Numbered from the stretch's first letter, positions 7,451-16,222 are shown. The stretch: DNA of 39,159 bases from Bacillota bacterium (GCA_023435225.1 JAEYRX010000026.1:1-39159), one strand, 5' to 3'. The notes: generated by a model not told the origin, from the sequence alone. A program made the numbers and translations.

Positions 7451-8713
7451 ATGAAAAAGAATAGATTACTTCAGATTTTATGTGTTTTTCTTCTAATATC
7501 CGCCTTATTAATCCCGGCTTATGCCGCACCTAAAGCAAAGCTCACTGTTTGGGGTCGTGATCTTCCTGATGATGGTGCTGATCATGCTTATATTAAGGCG
7601 CTAGTTAATAATTTTAATGCTAAAAATCCGGATATCGAGTTGGATTACATAGCCCTGGGCGATCCTGGCCTAATGGATAAAACAAAAGTCGCTATGGCCA
7701 ACAATAAAGATCTTCCAGATGTTTTTCAAAGCTGGGGCGGTTCCGTAATGGGCGGTTATGCTGATGCCGGCCGTTTGCTTGATATGACCAAAGAACTGAA
7801 ATCTATTCCAGGCAGTGTCGCTGCTCAACAGGCTATGAGCTGGAAAGGCAAGATTTATGGAGTATCTCCTTTTTTTGGTATTGCCGGTGTGTTCTATAAT
7901 GAAGGCTTATTCAAGAAAAATAATCTGACAGTACCCACTACTATCGACGAATTGGAAATAGTTGCTGATACTTTAAAGAGTAAAGGTATTCAGCCTTTCG
8001 CTTGTGGAGCTAGAGATAAATGGCCAGTATTGGCACTATTTATGTATTTAACCGATCGTAAAGGTGGTATCCAGGTTTTCAATAATGCCGCCGCCCGGAA
8101 AAGCCGTTTCGATAGCACAGATTTCATCGAAGCAGCAAAGAAGTATCAGGAATGGGCAAAAAAGGGATATTTCGGCGACAAACCGCTTGGCGAATCATAC
8201 AATGATGCTCAACAACTTATAGCTACTGCTAAAGCGGCAATGATTGTAACCGGTTCCTGGATGTGCGCTCAATTCTCCAATAAAGAATTCACCGATCAAA
8301 CTATCGGTTTCTTTGGTTTTCCGGAAATGAAAGGTGGTAAAGGGAAGATTACTGATGTTATGGGTATGCCTGATATCGCCTTTGCTGTAACCAAAACTGC
8401 CGCAAATAAGAAAGCTGCAGTTGTACGTTTCATGAAATATGCAATGAGTGTGGAAGCTTGTCAAGCTGAACGTGGCCGTATTTGTTCCGTACCGGGTGTA
8501 AAAGCACCTTCCCGTTTAACCGGGATGGCTTCCGATGTATTCAGTAAAGCTAAAACGGTTCAATTCTGGTGGGATCAGAATTTACCACCAATGGTGACCA
8601 CTCCGCTTCTGGATGCGATGCAGAATATTTTCCTCCCTGATGCCGATCTTAAAAAAGCCTTTAGTACTTATGAATCATTGGTGGAAGAAACTATGGGTCC
8701 TGCTAAAAAGTAA
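7451..8713 (+). CDS. Extracellular sugar-binding protein of the ABC operon
   Basis: A 420-residue family 1 solute-binding protein. I place the start at ATG 7451, behind GGAGGAGC and at the beginning of a clear signal peptide (MKKNRLLQI, a hydrophobic core, AYA-AP cleavage). Longer upstream frames to 7364 lack a ribosome site. There is no lipobox: the only Cys near the start lies at the beginning of the hydrophobic core. The mature protein has LTVWGRDLPDDGADHAY, LPDVFQSWGG, the motif TAKAAMIVTGSWMCAQF and a late FWWDQNLPPM, all typical of CUT1 sugar-binding proteins. It is followed by two permeases and is the substrate-recognition subunit of that importer. The sugar is unknown. Confidence 0.94.
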   Translation: MKKNRLLQILCVFLLISALLIPAYAAPKAKLTVWGRDLPDDGADHAYIKALVNNFNAKNPDIELDYIALGDPGLMDKTKVAMANNKDLPDVFQSWGGSVMGGYADAGRLLDMTKELKSIPGSVAAQQAMSWKGKIYGVSPFFGIAGVFYNEGLFKKNNLTVPTTIDELEIVADTLKSKGIQPFACGARDKWPVLALFMYLTDRKGGIQVFNNAAARKSRFDSTDFIEAAKKYQEWAKKGYFGDKPLGESYNDAQQLIATAKAAMIVTGSWMCAQFSNKEFTDQTIGFFGFPEMKGGKGKITDVMGMPDIAFAVTKTAANKKAAVVRFMKYAMSVEACQAERGRICSVPGVKAPSRLTGMASDVFSKAKTVQFWWDQNLPPMVTTPLLDAMQNIFLPDADLKKAFSTYESLVEETMGPAKK

Positions 8714-8738
8714 GATAAGTTCAGCAATAGAGAGTAAT

Positions 8739-8770
8739 TGGCGGAGGTGTGGTATTCCCGCCCTCCGCCA
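8739..8770 (+). promoter_or_regulatory. Intra-operon GC-rich hairpin between binding protein and permease
   Basis: TGGCGGAGG (8739-8747) pairs perfectly with CCTCCGCCA (8762-8770), a 9-bp GC-rich stem in otherwise AT-rich DNA. No T tract follows, so it is more likely an RNA-stabilising or attenuating hairpin than a full terminator. Such a hairpin is well placed to make the binding protein more abundant than the permeases. Confidence 0.6.
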
Positions 8771-8852
8771 GTGTATGTATGAAGGAAAGAACGGTATTAT
8801 AGTTTACTTCCTTGCTCCGGAAACATGATAATAAGACATTGAGGTGTTGGGA

Positions 8853-9788
8853 ATGCAAGAAGTCATTAGTATAAATGGTTCATCATATGATAATAGTTGT
8901 AAAAAAAAGCGGGATTGGAACTCTATTTTTTTTAAAATTTTGTTTCTATTACCTGCAGTAATGTTCCTGGTTGTTTTTATGTATTATCCGATTGAACAAA
9001 CATTTCATCTCTCTCTGATGCGTTCTACCGGTCTTAGTAACCCTGTTTTCACCGGATTTGAGAACTATATAAGGTTATTTGCCAATGAAGAGTTCCAGGC
9101 CGGTCTGATTCATGTTTTGGCTTGGGCGTTTTGGAGCTTGATAATCCAGATTCCTTTAGCATTTTTTATTGCCTATTCTTTGTCGGCGTATCGGAATAGG
9201 CTCACTGAGCCATTACGGGCAGTTTATTATCTAGCCTCGATTCTACCATCGGCAATTACAGCAATGTTGGGACGTTTTATTTTTGCCCCTAACTTCGGAA
9301 TAATAGCTTCTATTTCAGATAAATTACACTGGACTTGGTTGGCGAAGATAGACTTTCTTGGTAATCCCAATCTCGCTTTTTGGTCGGTTTTTACTCTAGC
9401 AACCTGGGCTTATACAGGATTCTATATTGTTTATCTTATGGCCAACATTGAACAGATACCACTGGAAATTCGTGAAGCAACGCAACTGGATGGAGCTACT
9501 CGATGGCAATATGCGAGATTTGTTGTAATGCCGATGGTTGCCTACCCAATTCGCATAATTGCTGTTTTAAGTATCGTCGGTAGTTTAAAAATTTTCGATT
9601 TACCTTATCTTCTCACCTGGGGTGGGCCTGGTTATGCTACTACAACACTGGGGATAATTATTTACCAACAAGGGTTTAGAAATTGGCAGTATGGTAAAGC
9701 GGCTGCAGTAGGTGTGGTTATCTTCTTGCTTTCATTATTCTTTACAGTAGCCCAATTCATTTGGCAACGAAAAGAAGGTGACATTTGA
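8853..9788 (+). CDS. Sugar ABC transporter permease, MalF/UgpA type
   Basis: A 311-residue inner-membrane permease. The start is chosen at ATG 8853 because GAGGTG (8841-8846) is the ribosome site; an in-frame GTG at 8844 lies inside it. Six membrane segments are visible, beginning with ILFLLPAVMFLVVFMYY at about residues 28-50. The cytoplasmic EAA loop reads EATQLDGATRWQYARFVVMPM, the contact site for the ATPase. The end of the gene overlaps the start of the second permease. The two should form the channel of a CUT1 importer with the binding protein at 7451. No ATPase gene is in the operon, so a shared MsmK-like ATPase elsewhere is expected. Confidence 0.94.
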   Translation: MQEVISINGSSYDNSCKKKRDWNSIFFKILFLLPAVMFLVVFMYYPIEQTFHLSLMRSTGLSNPVFTGFENYIRLFANEEFQAGLIHVLAWAFWSLIIQIPLAFFIAYSLSAYRNRLTEPLRAVYYLASILPSAITAMLGRFIFAPNFGIIASISDKLHWTWLAKIDFLGNPNLAFWSVFTLATWAYTGFYIVYLMANIEQIPLEIREATQLDGATRWQYARFVVMPMVAYPIRIIAVLSIVGSLKIFDLPYLLTWGGPGYATTTLGIIIYQQGFRNWQYGKAAAVGVVIFLLSLFFTVAQFIWQRKEGDI

Positions 9789-10663
9789 TGAATGAGATAT
9801 CAGTTGCAAAACAACGGCAGACTCAATATATCAAAAATAAACCGACTATTTCAGGGACGTTAATTACCATTGTGTTGATTTTATTGGCTTTGACAGTTGT
9901 CTTACCACTTCTTATGCCCTGGCTTTTCGTATTCAAAACCCGTTTGGAAGCTTCTTACCATCCATGGAGCTTGCCTACTCAAATAAGCTGGAATAATTTT
10001 ATTGAAGCCTGGATAGCCGTAAGAATCGATCAAGCTTTAATTAATACTATGATTGTATGTTTAGGAGCGGTTACTTGTACGGTTCCATCGGCGGCAATGG
10101 CAGGTTATATTTTTGCCCGTTATCGGAATAAAGTTACCGAATTTGTATTTTACTGTATCTTAGCCGGCTATTTTATACCGAATCTGATGATTTTAATTCC
10201 CCTTTACAAACTGTGCTCACAGTTAAACTTGACGGATACGCTGCCCGGACTTTTTTTACCGTTGACCGCCTTCGGTATCCCATTTTGGACAATCATTTAT
10301 CGTTCCTTCTTTCAAGGTTTGCCCGGAGAACTTGCTGAAGCGGCCAAGATCGACGGCGCCGGTCATGTGAGTACTTTTTTTAGGATTATGTTACCTTTGG
10401 CTAAACCGGCGACTGTTCTAGCTATTATGCTGGTGTTTATCGGCGCTTGGAGTGATTATCTATTGAGTTTAATTCTCCTTAACAGTCAAAATCTCTTTAC
10501 AATGCAGCTTCGAATAGCACAGTTTCTTAGCGCTTATGGTGTAGATCACATGCCGAGATATGCTTCTGCCGCTATTATTGCTTCCGCGCCAACTATTATA
10601 TTATATATTTTGGGTCATCGCTGGATTCTTAAGGGTACTCTGGCTGGAGCCCTTAAGGGTTGA
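9788..10663 (+). CDS. Sugar ABC transporter permease, MalG/UgpE type
   Basis: A 291-residue second permease. The ATG at 9788 shares its A with the TGA stop of the previous permease (TGATG), a sign of translational coupling. The protein shows the family opening (VLPLLMPWLFVFKTRLEASYHPWSLP), six membrane segments, the EAA motif ELAEAAKIDGAGHVSTFFRIMLPLAKPA and the usual end (RWILKGTLAGALKG). It partners the preceding permease. A strong terminator follows 24 bp after the stop, so no ATPase or hydrolase is cotranscribed. Confidence 0.95.
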   Translation: MNEISVAKQRQTQYIKNKPTISGTLITIVLILLALTVVLPLLMPWLFVFKTRLEASYHPWSLPTQISWNNFIEAWIAVRIDQALINTMIVCLGAVTCTVPSAAMAGYIFARYRNKVTEFVFYCILAGYFIPNLMILIPLYKLCSQLNLTDTLPGLFLPLTAFGIPFWTIIYRSFFQGLPGELAEAAKIDGAGHVSTFFRIMLPLAKPATVLAIMLVFIGAWSDYLLSLILLNSQNLFTMQLRIAQFLSAYGVDHMPRYASAAIIASAPTIILYILGHRWILKGTLAGALKG

Positions 10664-10686
10664 TGTTAATATATATCTTTCTCCTC

Positions 10687-10728
10687 AAAAACGCATCGGT
10701 TTCCTAAACCGGTGCGTTTAACTTTTTA
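10687..10728 (+). terminator. Rho-independent terminator of the ABC operon
   Basis: AAACGCATCGGTTT and AAACCGGTGCGTTT form a 14-bp stem with one G.U pair and a short loop, then AACTTTTT. It ends the LacI-transporter unit. Confidence 0.9.
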
Positions 10729-10991
10729 AAAAAACATCTATGATTTAGGTCACCGAATTATCATATATTTAGAACATTAACAGAAAAAAAGGGAAACTAA
10801 TACAATTAAGCGAAAAATCTATATTGTATTACGAAGATATTCAAGACGTTTATTCATGAAGAATTGCGCTACATCGCTGAGCCTAAGTCGAATACACTAA
10901 GGAACAGCGACTCAGTAACGCGGAAATTTATCTTATATGTATAAGTTTCGAAAGGTAAACATCGACGAAAGAACGTTGCTTAAACAGATGA
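10729..10991. other. Non-coding stretch upstream of the GNAT remnant
   Basis: About 260 bases with stops in all frames. No RNA gene or recognisable repeat was seen. It may be the eroded first part of the acetyltransferase gene whose end is readable further on, but no conserved residues can be recognised here. Confidence 0.3.
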
Positions 10992-11183
10992 AATGTTGTT
11001 TGTATTACATCGGGTCTAGGAATAGGAACGCAATTCATGAATTACATAAAGAAGGATTTAGTTGACCAAGGGATTAAAGGGATTGTGTTAATTACTGAAA
11101 AGGGTATTCCGGCCGAAATGTTTTATGAAAAGAATAATTTTCATGTAAGCCAATCAAATGTATTTATGGCTTGTAGATTATAA
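10992..11183 (+). pseudogene. C-terminal remnant of a GNAT acetyltransferase
   Basis: The frame from 10992 to the TAA at 11181-11183 reads SGLGIGTQFMNYIKKDLV, followed by QGIKGIVLITEKGIPAEMFYEKNNF. The first part resembles the acetyl-CoA-binding motif of GNAT enzymes (R/Q-x-x-G-x-G/A, usually G-IG-xLL). The second matches the final strand-helix unit (...A...FYEK.GF). A TGA sits just before this frame (10989) and nothing upstream extends it, so the N-terminal two-thirds of the domain are missing or eroded. No start codon with a ribosome site lies in front of the fragment. Confidence 0.65.
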
Positions 11184-11226
11184 AAGCGGGTTCCTGGATT
11201 CTTGAACTCACACTTTAATAGCGACA

Positions 11227-13107
11227 TCACTGATTCGCTGTTTCGAAAATAACCAACTCTCCTCCAAGGAGCACAAACCCTTTTTCTTTGGAATAATGTT
11301 TATCCTCATATTCTATCTTCCTCCCACCGTAAAGCGGGTTCTCCGAATCAAAAATGTTTCTACCTGGAATTTTTTCAATGGTCAATTTCTCTCGGTCGAG
11401 ATTAAAAAATGCAATCAAATAGTCCTGCCCCTTCCAGCGGTCTATTTTAACCAAATTCTTGTCAACAACGACTTCTACTGCAAGCGTTTTTTTATCAAGG
11501 TTTTTCAAGATAGGGTGGTTCTTTCGCAAACTAAGAAGATCGTGGTAGAAATTATAGAGCTGATAGTTTTGCTTTTTCCAGTCCGCAGGAGATGTTAATT
11601 TTGAATGATAGAAGGTGGATTCAGACTGCGGATCGAGGACATCATTCCAAGTAAAATGGGAGAACTCTTCTTTACGACCTTGGCTGACTGCTTTCTGTAA
11701 AGCCGGTTCCTGATAATCGCTGAAAAATAGAAAGGGATTTGCTTCACCATATTCTTCGCCCATAAAAAGCAGGGGAAGATAGGCAGAGTATAACATCAAA
11801 CCGGCAGCAATTTTTAAATATGGAAAGTCCACCAAAGTAGTTAGTCGTTCACCCCGAGCTCTGTTACCAACCTGGTCATGGTTTTGAATCGCCACAACAA
11901 ATTGGCGGCCCGGATTTTCTCCGGCATCGCTGCCGCGTTCCTTACCCCAGTATTTGGAGTATTCACCGGTATATAAATAATTATGATAGACTTTTTTTAA
12001 ATCCGTCAGCCGACCGTAGTCCTGGTAATAACCCTCATGTTCTCCGGTGAGCGTAGTGTGAATGCAATGGTGAAAGTCATCCATCCATTGGGCATCAAGA
12101 CCGTAACCTCCCTGCTGAATAGGGTTAATTAATTTGACATTATTTTGATCGGTTTCCGCAATAATATAAATCCTTCTTTTTTCTTTTTCAGCAATACTTT
12201 TAGCAGTTACTTTAATCTCCTCCAAAATATGTACCGGGTTCTCGTCTTTAATTGTTTGAACGGCATCAAGTCGTAAAGCGTCCAAGTGATAATTTTCCAA
12301 CCAGTAACGGACATTGTCCAGAATCATTTGCCGGGTATAGCTGCTGTAATCATCATCATAATTAACCGCCGGACCCCAGGGAGTCTTATGTTTGCCGGTA
12401 AAATACGGACCAAAAGCAGGTAGATAATTACCTTCCGGACCGAAATGATTATAAACAACATCTAAAATAACAGCCAGTCCCAGTTGGTGGCAGTTATCGA
12501 TTAATTCTTTTAACTGATCCGGTATACCATAGTTATAATTAACTGTGAAAAGACCGGTGCCATCATACCCCCAGTTCCATCGGCCAGGTGTCTGATTCAC
12601 AGGCATCAACTCAATGGCGGTAATGCCCAGATTTCGTAGGTAATTAAGCTTTTCTTGGACTCCGAAAAAAGTGCCGCTTGGACTGAAAGTCCCAACATGA
12701 ATCTCCATCATAATAAAATCCGCTAATTCAAGCCCGGTCCAACCATGGTCATGCCATTGGTATTTTTCTTGGTCAATCAATTGCGAGAAACCATTGACCC
12801 CGTTCGGCTGGTAATTAGAGTAAGGGTCGGGATATGCCTCACCTCCAAATTTAAATTTATAGAGGAGAGGGGATTCTGTAAAATCAAGCTTTTCTTCTCT
12901 AAAAGCTTCTTTAATATTGAACGTCCCAGCAAAAAAACTCGGTTCTTCTGCTACAAGAGGGAACTCCTGTTCTTGACCATTTACTTTAATAATAACAGCC
13001 ATATCTTTTTGATGTAAGGCAATAACCCCAAACCGTACCTCTTGCTTTAACCGGTTTACGATCCTTACTCCAGGAGCGACAATGGCTTTTTCCATTACTG
13101 CATTCAT
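11227..13107 (-). CDS. treZ: Malto-oligosyltrehalose trehalohydrolase (GH13)
   Basis: A 626-residue intracellular glycoside hydrolase of normal TreZ length. It starts at the ATG whose first base is 13107, behind AAAGGGGTG. An N-terminal CBM48-like domain (about 10-100) precedes the (beta/alpha)8 barrel. The nucleophile is Asp281 in LDALRLDAVQTIKD, the acid/base is Glu318 in IIAETDQN, and the third acidic residue is Asp411 in QNHDQVGNRARGERL; these forms are characteristic of TreZ rather than of branching enzymes. TreZ cuts maltooligosyl-trehalose to free trehalose plus a shorter maltodextrin. The partner TreY is not in the window, and no co-directional neighbour is close. Branching enzyme is the main alternative, but the QNHDQVGN and AETDQN motifs favour TreZ. 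Confidence 0.92.
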   Translation of the reverse strand: MNAVMEKAIVAPGVRIVNRLKQEVRFGVIALHQKDMAVIIKVNGQEQEFPLVAEEPSFFAGTFNIKEAFREEKLDFTESPLLYKFKFGGEAYPDPYSNYQPNGVNGFSQLIDQEKYQWHDHGWTGLELADFIMMEIHVGTFSPSGTFFGVQEKLNYLRNLGITAIELMPVNQTPGRWNWGYDGTGLFTVNYNYGIPDQLKELIDNCHQLGLAVILDVVYNHFGPEGNYLPAFGPYFTGKHKTPWGPAVNYDDDYSSYTRQMILDNVRYWLENYHLDALRLDAVQTIKDENPVHILEEIKVTAKSIAEKEKRRIYIIAETDQNNVKLINPIQQGGYGLDAQWMDDFHHCIHTTLTGEHEGYYQDYGRLTDLKKVYHNYLYTGEYSKYWGKERGSDAGENPGRQFVVAIQNHDQVGNRARGERLTTLVDFPYLKIAAGLMLYSAYLPLLFMGEEYGEANPFLFFSDYQEPALQKAVSQGRKEEFSHFTWNDVLDPQSESTFYHSKLTSPADWKKQNYQLYNFYHDLLSLRKNHPILKNLDKKTLAVEVVVDKNLVKIDRWKGQDYLIAFFNLDREKLTIEKIPGRNIFDSENPLYGGRKIEYEDKHYSKEKGFVLLGGELVIFETANQ

Positions 13108-13432
13108 CTAAACACCCCTTTATAAATTCTACCATAGAGGTACATAGACACAGAGAACTTATGAGATTTTTTTGTGCATCTTTTCTATGGCTACTAGTAT
13201 TTGCCGAAAAATGATAATTATCAAAATTTGTATAAATCTTTATGTTTGGCAGAGAGATCTTAGCGATGATTGTCAGCGGGTTAATTTAAGGTCCGGCCAG
13301 AGTTTGGAGAATTATGTTGTTACTGAATATATTTATATATATAATGAAAAAGAGTTAAAGGAAAAGAAAGAGATTCTTTGGAACGGTATAGTTTGTAAGA
13401 ATAAATAATTTCAAATCATTGGAGGTATTCAT
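13108..13432. other. Intergenic region between treZ and the ABM-like gene
   Basis: A 78-codon open frame (13172-13408) crosses this gap on the plus strand. It has no ribosome site at its start and I do not recognise its product. Its second half (GQSLENYVVTEYIYIYNEKELKEKKEILW) has plausible protein-like composition and may be a remnant. Bases 13140-13155 (ATAGACACAGAGAA) share a 10-base core with the hairpin at 24669-24713. The GGAGG site at 13421-13425 belongs to the next gene. Confidence 0.35.
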
Positions 13433-13750
13433 ATGATAGTTCGTTCTTGGCATGGAATTGTCCCAATAATAATGGCGGAGTCATTCCGAAATCATCTAAA
13501 CAGCACCGGAGTTACCGAGGCCAAGAAAACACCCGGAAATTTAGGAGTTAATATTTATAGTCAATCACAAAATGAGTATGAACATTTCTTTATGGTATCC
13601 TATTGGGATAATATGGAGTCAATAAAAGGTTTTGCCGGTTCCAATCCGCATATAGCAGTTTGTTATCCGGAAGATTCAACATATGGGTTAATATCCGATC
13701 CGATTGTACTTCATCATGAAATATCCAAGATTCCTTCCAGTTTTCCTTGA
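13433..13750 (+). CDS. Small antibiotic-biosynthesis-monooxygenase-like (ABM fold) protein
   Basis: A 105-residue soluble protein, starting at ATG 13433 behind GGAGGTATTC. The pattern (MIVRSWHGIVPIIMAESFRNHL, then GNLGVNIYSQSQNEYEHFFMVSYWDNMESIKGFAGSN) is that of ABM/dimeric alpha-beta barrel proteins. These read 'M-IVRIWHG...A..Y...L......pG..G.....R......ef....wWdSleAikaFaG'. Such proteins are ferredoxin-like dimers; some are quinol monooxygenases, but many homologues have no known reaction. The gene stands alone, and the next gene is convergent. An enzymatic role is not shown by the sequence. Confidence 0.72.
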   Translation: MIVRSWHGIVPIIMAESFRNHLNSTGVTEAKKTPGNLGVNIYSQSQNEYEHFFMVSYWDNMESIKGFAGSNPHIAVCYPEDSTYGLISDPIVLHHEISKIPSSFP

Positions 13751-13816
13751 TTTAAAAAACAAATTGTTTATTTTAGTTATAAAATAAAGGAGTACCGATG
13801 GATTCACCATAAATTT

Positions 13817-14359
13817 TTACTTATTGTTATCCTCATCAAGGGTTTGCAAAAATTGATCAATAGCAGTCTGTTCCAATACTTCACGCCGTTCAAAGGCTAA
13901 TTCTTGGTTGGACACATTAAGTTTTTTCAACAGACCGTCGATGAAAAACATTAAAATCTTAATCCCGGCCGATTTATACCTGGTAATGTAACTAAATAAA
14001 TCGGTCCTTTTAATACATAAAATCTCCGTATAATCGGCAGCTATTACATTAGCAGTTCTACGACCATTGCTAAAGATAGCTGCTTCTCCAAAAAAATCAC
14101 CTTCACCAAGCATTGACATAAAAATTTCTTTTCCAGTACTACTATCCATGACGGTTACATTAACATTGCCCATTAAAATTGAGTAAAAACAATTGCCTAC
14201 TTCTCCTTGATTTATTATTTTCTCATCCGGGAAATATTCATATATTTCACAAATATCTAAGAGTTGCCACTTCTCATCATCGCTTAAATAATGAAAAATC
14301 GGGATATGCCCTAACTTGGATAAAACATGTTTAACCTCGTTTAATTGCAGTTTACGCAA
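13817..14359 (-). CDS. Cyclic-nucleotide-binding-domain protein without DNA-binding domain
   Basis: A 180-residue protein. I set the start at the TTG at 14359-14357, behind AAGGAGTG; the open frame extends 23 codons further up, but without a ribosome site. Residues about 15-135 form a cNMP-binding beta-roll (ILMGNVNVTVMDSSTGKEIFMSMLGEGDFFGEAAIFSNGRRTANVIA). The conserved Gly-Glu and the Arg that contacts the cyclic phosphate are present. The C-terminal 50 residues are helical and charged, with no helix-turn-helix. It is therefore a sensor or adaptor rather than a Crp-type regulator. Its ligand and partner are unknown. It is convergent with the ABM-like gene. Confidence 0.82.
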   Translation of the reverse strand: MRKLQLNEVKHVLSKLGHIPIFHYLSDDEKWQLLDICEIYEYFPDEKIINQGEVGNCFYSILMGNVNVTVMDSSTGKEIFMSMLGEGDFFGEAAIFSNGRRTANVIAADYTEILCIKRTDLFSYITRYKSAGIKILMFFIDGLLKKLNVSNQELAFERREVLEQTAIDQFLQTLDEDNNK

Positions 14360-14579
14360 ATTAATCACTCCTTGATAATTAACTATTGTTTTTCTGATTA
14401 GGAGTATAATTAATATTATTTTCGTCATTCAACTGATAAATGATTATAGCGTTTATTCTAAAATTAAATAAAATGGATTAAACGAGTGCGCAGCGGAAGC
14501 TGGCGTGGACGTCTGCTAGTAAACAAACTTATTAATCAGTATGCCAATAACTAACTCTACTTTTCCTCACTTAAATATT

Positions 14580-14613
14580 AAACGAGGATGGAAGATATCT
14601 TCCGTCCTCGTTT
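14580..14613. terminator. Palindromic hairpin downstream of hcp
   Basis: AAACGAGGA, GGAAGA, TCTTCC and TCCTCGTTT make an almost perfect 34-base palindrome with one mismatch. It lies 25 bp after the hcp stop on the minus strand. On either strand the stem ends in TTT followed by AT-rich sequence, so it can act as a terminator for hcp; a long T tract is lacking. Confidence 0.7.
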
Positions 14614-14638
14614 AATTGTTTATATTTCACATTTGAAA

Positions 14639-16204
14639 TCAACCAGCCAAAATCGTCTGCAAATCTTTTTCCGGTTCGCTAATTGGCTTAATCCCGAACT
14701 TATCAACCAATATAGCTAAAACATTAGGGGAGATAAAAGCCGGTAAAGTAGGACCAAGATAGATATTTTTAATACCCAAAGCTAAGAGTGTAAGCAATAT
14801 ACAGACAGCTTTTTGTTCATACCAGGAAAGTACTAGTGTTAACGGTAATTCATTAATATCACATTTAAATGCGTTTACCAATGCTATGGCCACCTGAATT
14901 GCCGAATAAGCATCATTACATTGTCCCATATCCATTATCCTAGGTAATCCAGCGACTTCACCAAGGTTTAAATCATTAAAACGATATTTACCACAAGCTA
15001 AAGTTAATATTATCGTATCTTGAGGTGTTTTTTTGACAAATTCGGTATAATAGTTCCGTCCGGGTTTTGCGCCGTCACAACCGCCGACCAGGAAAAAGTG
15101 TTTGATAGCTCCGGATTTAACAGCATCAATTACTTTGTCAGCCACACTAAGGACGGTATTTTGGGCAAACCCAGTCATCAATTGGGAACCGCCGTTAATT
15201 CCGGTAAATAGCTTATCTTCACTCCAACCGCCTAATTCAAGGGCCTTTTCGATTACCGGTGAAAAATCTTTTATACCGGCTGATCCCTCCGGAATATGCT
15301 TGATACCGGGATAACCTACGACCGCAGTAGAGAATACCCGATCTTCATAATTCACTTTTGGTGGCATCAAACAATTGGTAGTAAAAAGGACTGGTCCAGG
15401 AATACCCTCAAATTCCTTCTGTTGGTTCTGCCAGGCAGTACCAAAGTTGCCCTTTAAATGTGAATATTTTTTCAGTTCCGGATACCCATGGGCAGGTAAC
15501 ATTTCACCGTGAGTATAAACGTTGATACCCTTGCCTTCAATCTGTTCCAACAACTGCTTCAAATCCAGCAAATCGTGGCCTGACACTACAATAAACGGCC
15601 CTTTTTCTACTTTCATAGTAACTTTAACCGGAACAGGATTACCATAAGCGGATCGGTTAGCTTCATCCAACAAAGCCATGCATTTTAAGTTTATCTGCCC
15701 AAATTCCATTAAAAGACTAAGCCATTCTTCAACCGAATGTTCTTCGCTTAACGCTTTCATACCTTTATAGAACCAGCCTGTTACCTCCGGATCTTCCTTG
15801 CCAAGTACATAAGCATGCCAGGCATAGGCGGCCATTCCCCGGATGCCAAAGAGAAGCGTTGAACGAAGAGACGTCAGATCAACATCTCCGGACCAAAGCG
15901 CATCTGCAGGGTATTTGTTGGCCCCACCTAATTTTGCTGTTTCCATCTGAGTTAGTTTAATTAACTCGCCGATTCTTTCCGGATCAAAATTTACATTAGT
16001 AACAGTAGCAAACAAGGCTTGCATCATCAATTGATCGGTTTGTTGATTTCTATGGTGAGCTGCTGCCTCAGCCAGATCAATTAAGGCAGCAGTAAGTTTA
16101 TCCTGTTTATCAGCTACCTCCGGTTGTTTACCACAAACTCCCACTTTGGTGCAACCTTTACCGCCGGCTGTTTGTTCACATTGAAAACAAAACATATTAG
16201 TCAT
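14639..16204 (-). CDS. hcp: Hydroxylamine reductase / hybrid-cluster protein, class I
   Basis: A 521-residue Hcp, starting at the ATG at 16204 behind AGGAGGC. The N-terminal cysteines are Cys6, Cys9, Cys18 and Cys24 (C-x2-C-x8-C-x5-C), the spacing of class I Hcp that carries a [4Fe-4S] cluster. Later motifs supply ligands of the hybrid Fe-S-O cluster: HGEMLPAHGYP, FTTNCLMPP, GGCDGAKPGRNYYTEF, LACGKYRFND and SWYEQKAV. Hcp is a cytoplasmic enzyme of nitrosative-stress defence that reduces NO (and hydroxylamine in vitro). The ferredoxin-type gene 18 bp upstream is in the same transcription unit and is the likely electron donor. The divergent Crp/Fnr gene is the likely regulator. Confidence 0.97.
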   Translation of the reverse strand: MTNMFCFQCEQTAGGKGCTKVGVCGKQPEVADKQDKLTAALIDLAEAAAHHRNQQTDQLMMQALFATVTNVNFDPERIGELIKLTQMETAKLGGANKYPADALWSGDVDLTSLRSTLLFGIRGMAAYAWHAYVLGKEDPEVTGWFYKGMKALSEEHSVEEWLSLLMEFGQINLKCMALLDEANRSAYGNPVPVKVTMKVEKGPFIVVSGHDLLDLKQLLEQIEGKGINVYTHGEMLPAHGYPELKKYSHLKGNFGTAWQNQQKEFEGIPGPVLFTTNCLMPPKVNYEDRVFSTAVVGYPGIKHIPEGSAGIKDFSPVIEKALELGGWSEDKLFTGINGGSQLMTGFAQNTVLSVADKVIDAVKSGAIKHFFLVGGCDGAKPGRNYYTEFVKKTPQDTIILTLACGKYRFNDLNLGEVAGLPRIMDMGQCNDAYSAIQVAIALVNAFKCDINELPLTLVLSWYEQKAVCILLTLLALGIKNIYLGPTLPAFISPNVLAILVDKFGIKPISEPEKDLQTILAG

Positions 16205-16222
16205 TATAAAAGCCTCCTTAGT

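Noticed and set aside
13172..13408. 78-codon open frame before the ABM-like gene
   Set aside because: No ribosome site, no recognisable family, and a Met/Ile-rich start of random appearance; kept only as a possible remnant in the intergenic note.
14360..14428. Upstream extension of the cNMP-domain protein
   Set aside because: The extra 23 residues precede a proper ribosome site (AAGGAGTG) and would overlap it; TTG 14359 is the better start.
14460..14560. tRNA or small RNA gene in a locally GC-rich patch downstream of hcp
   Set aside because: No cloverleaf arms or conserved T-loop sequence could be drawn; only the palindrome at 14580-14613 is supported.
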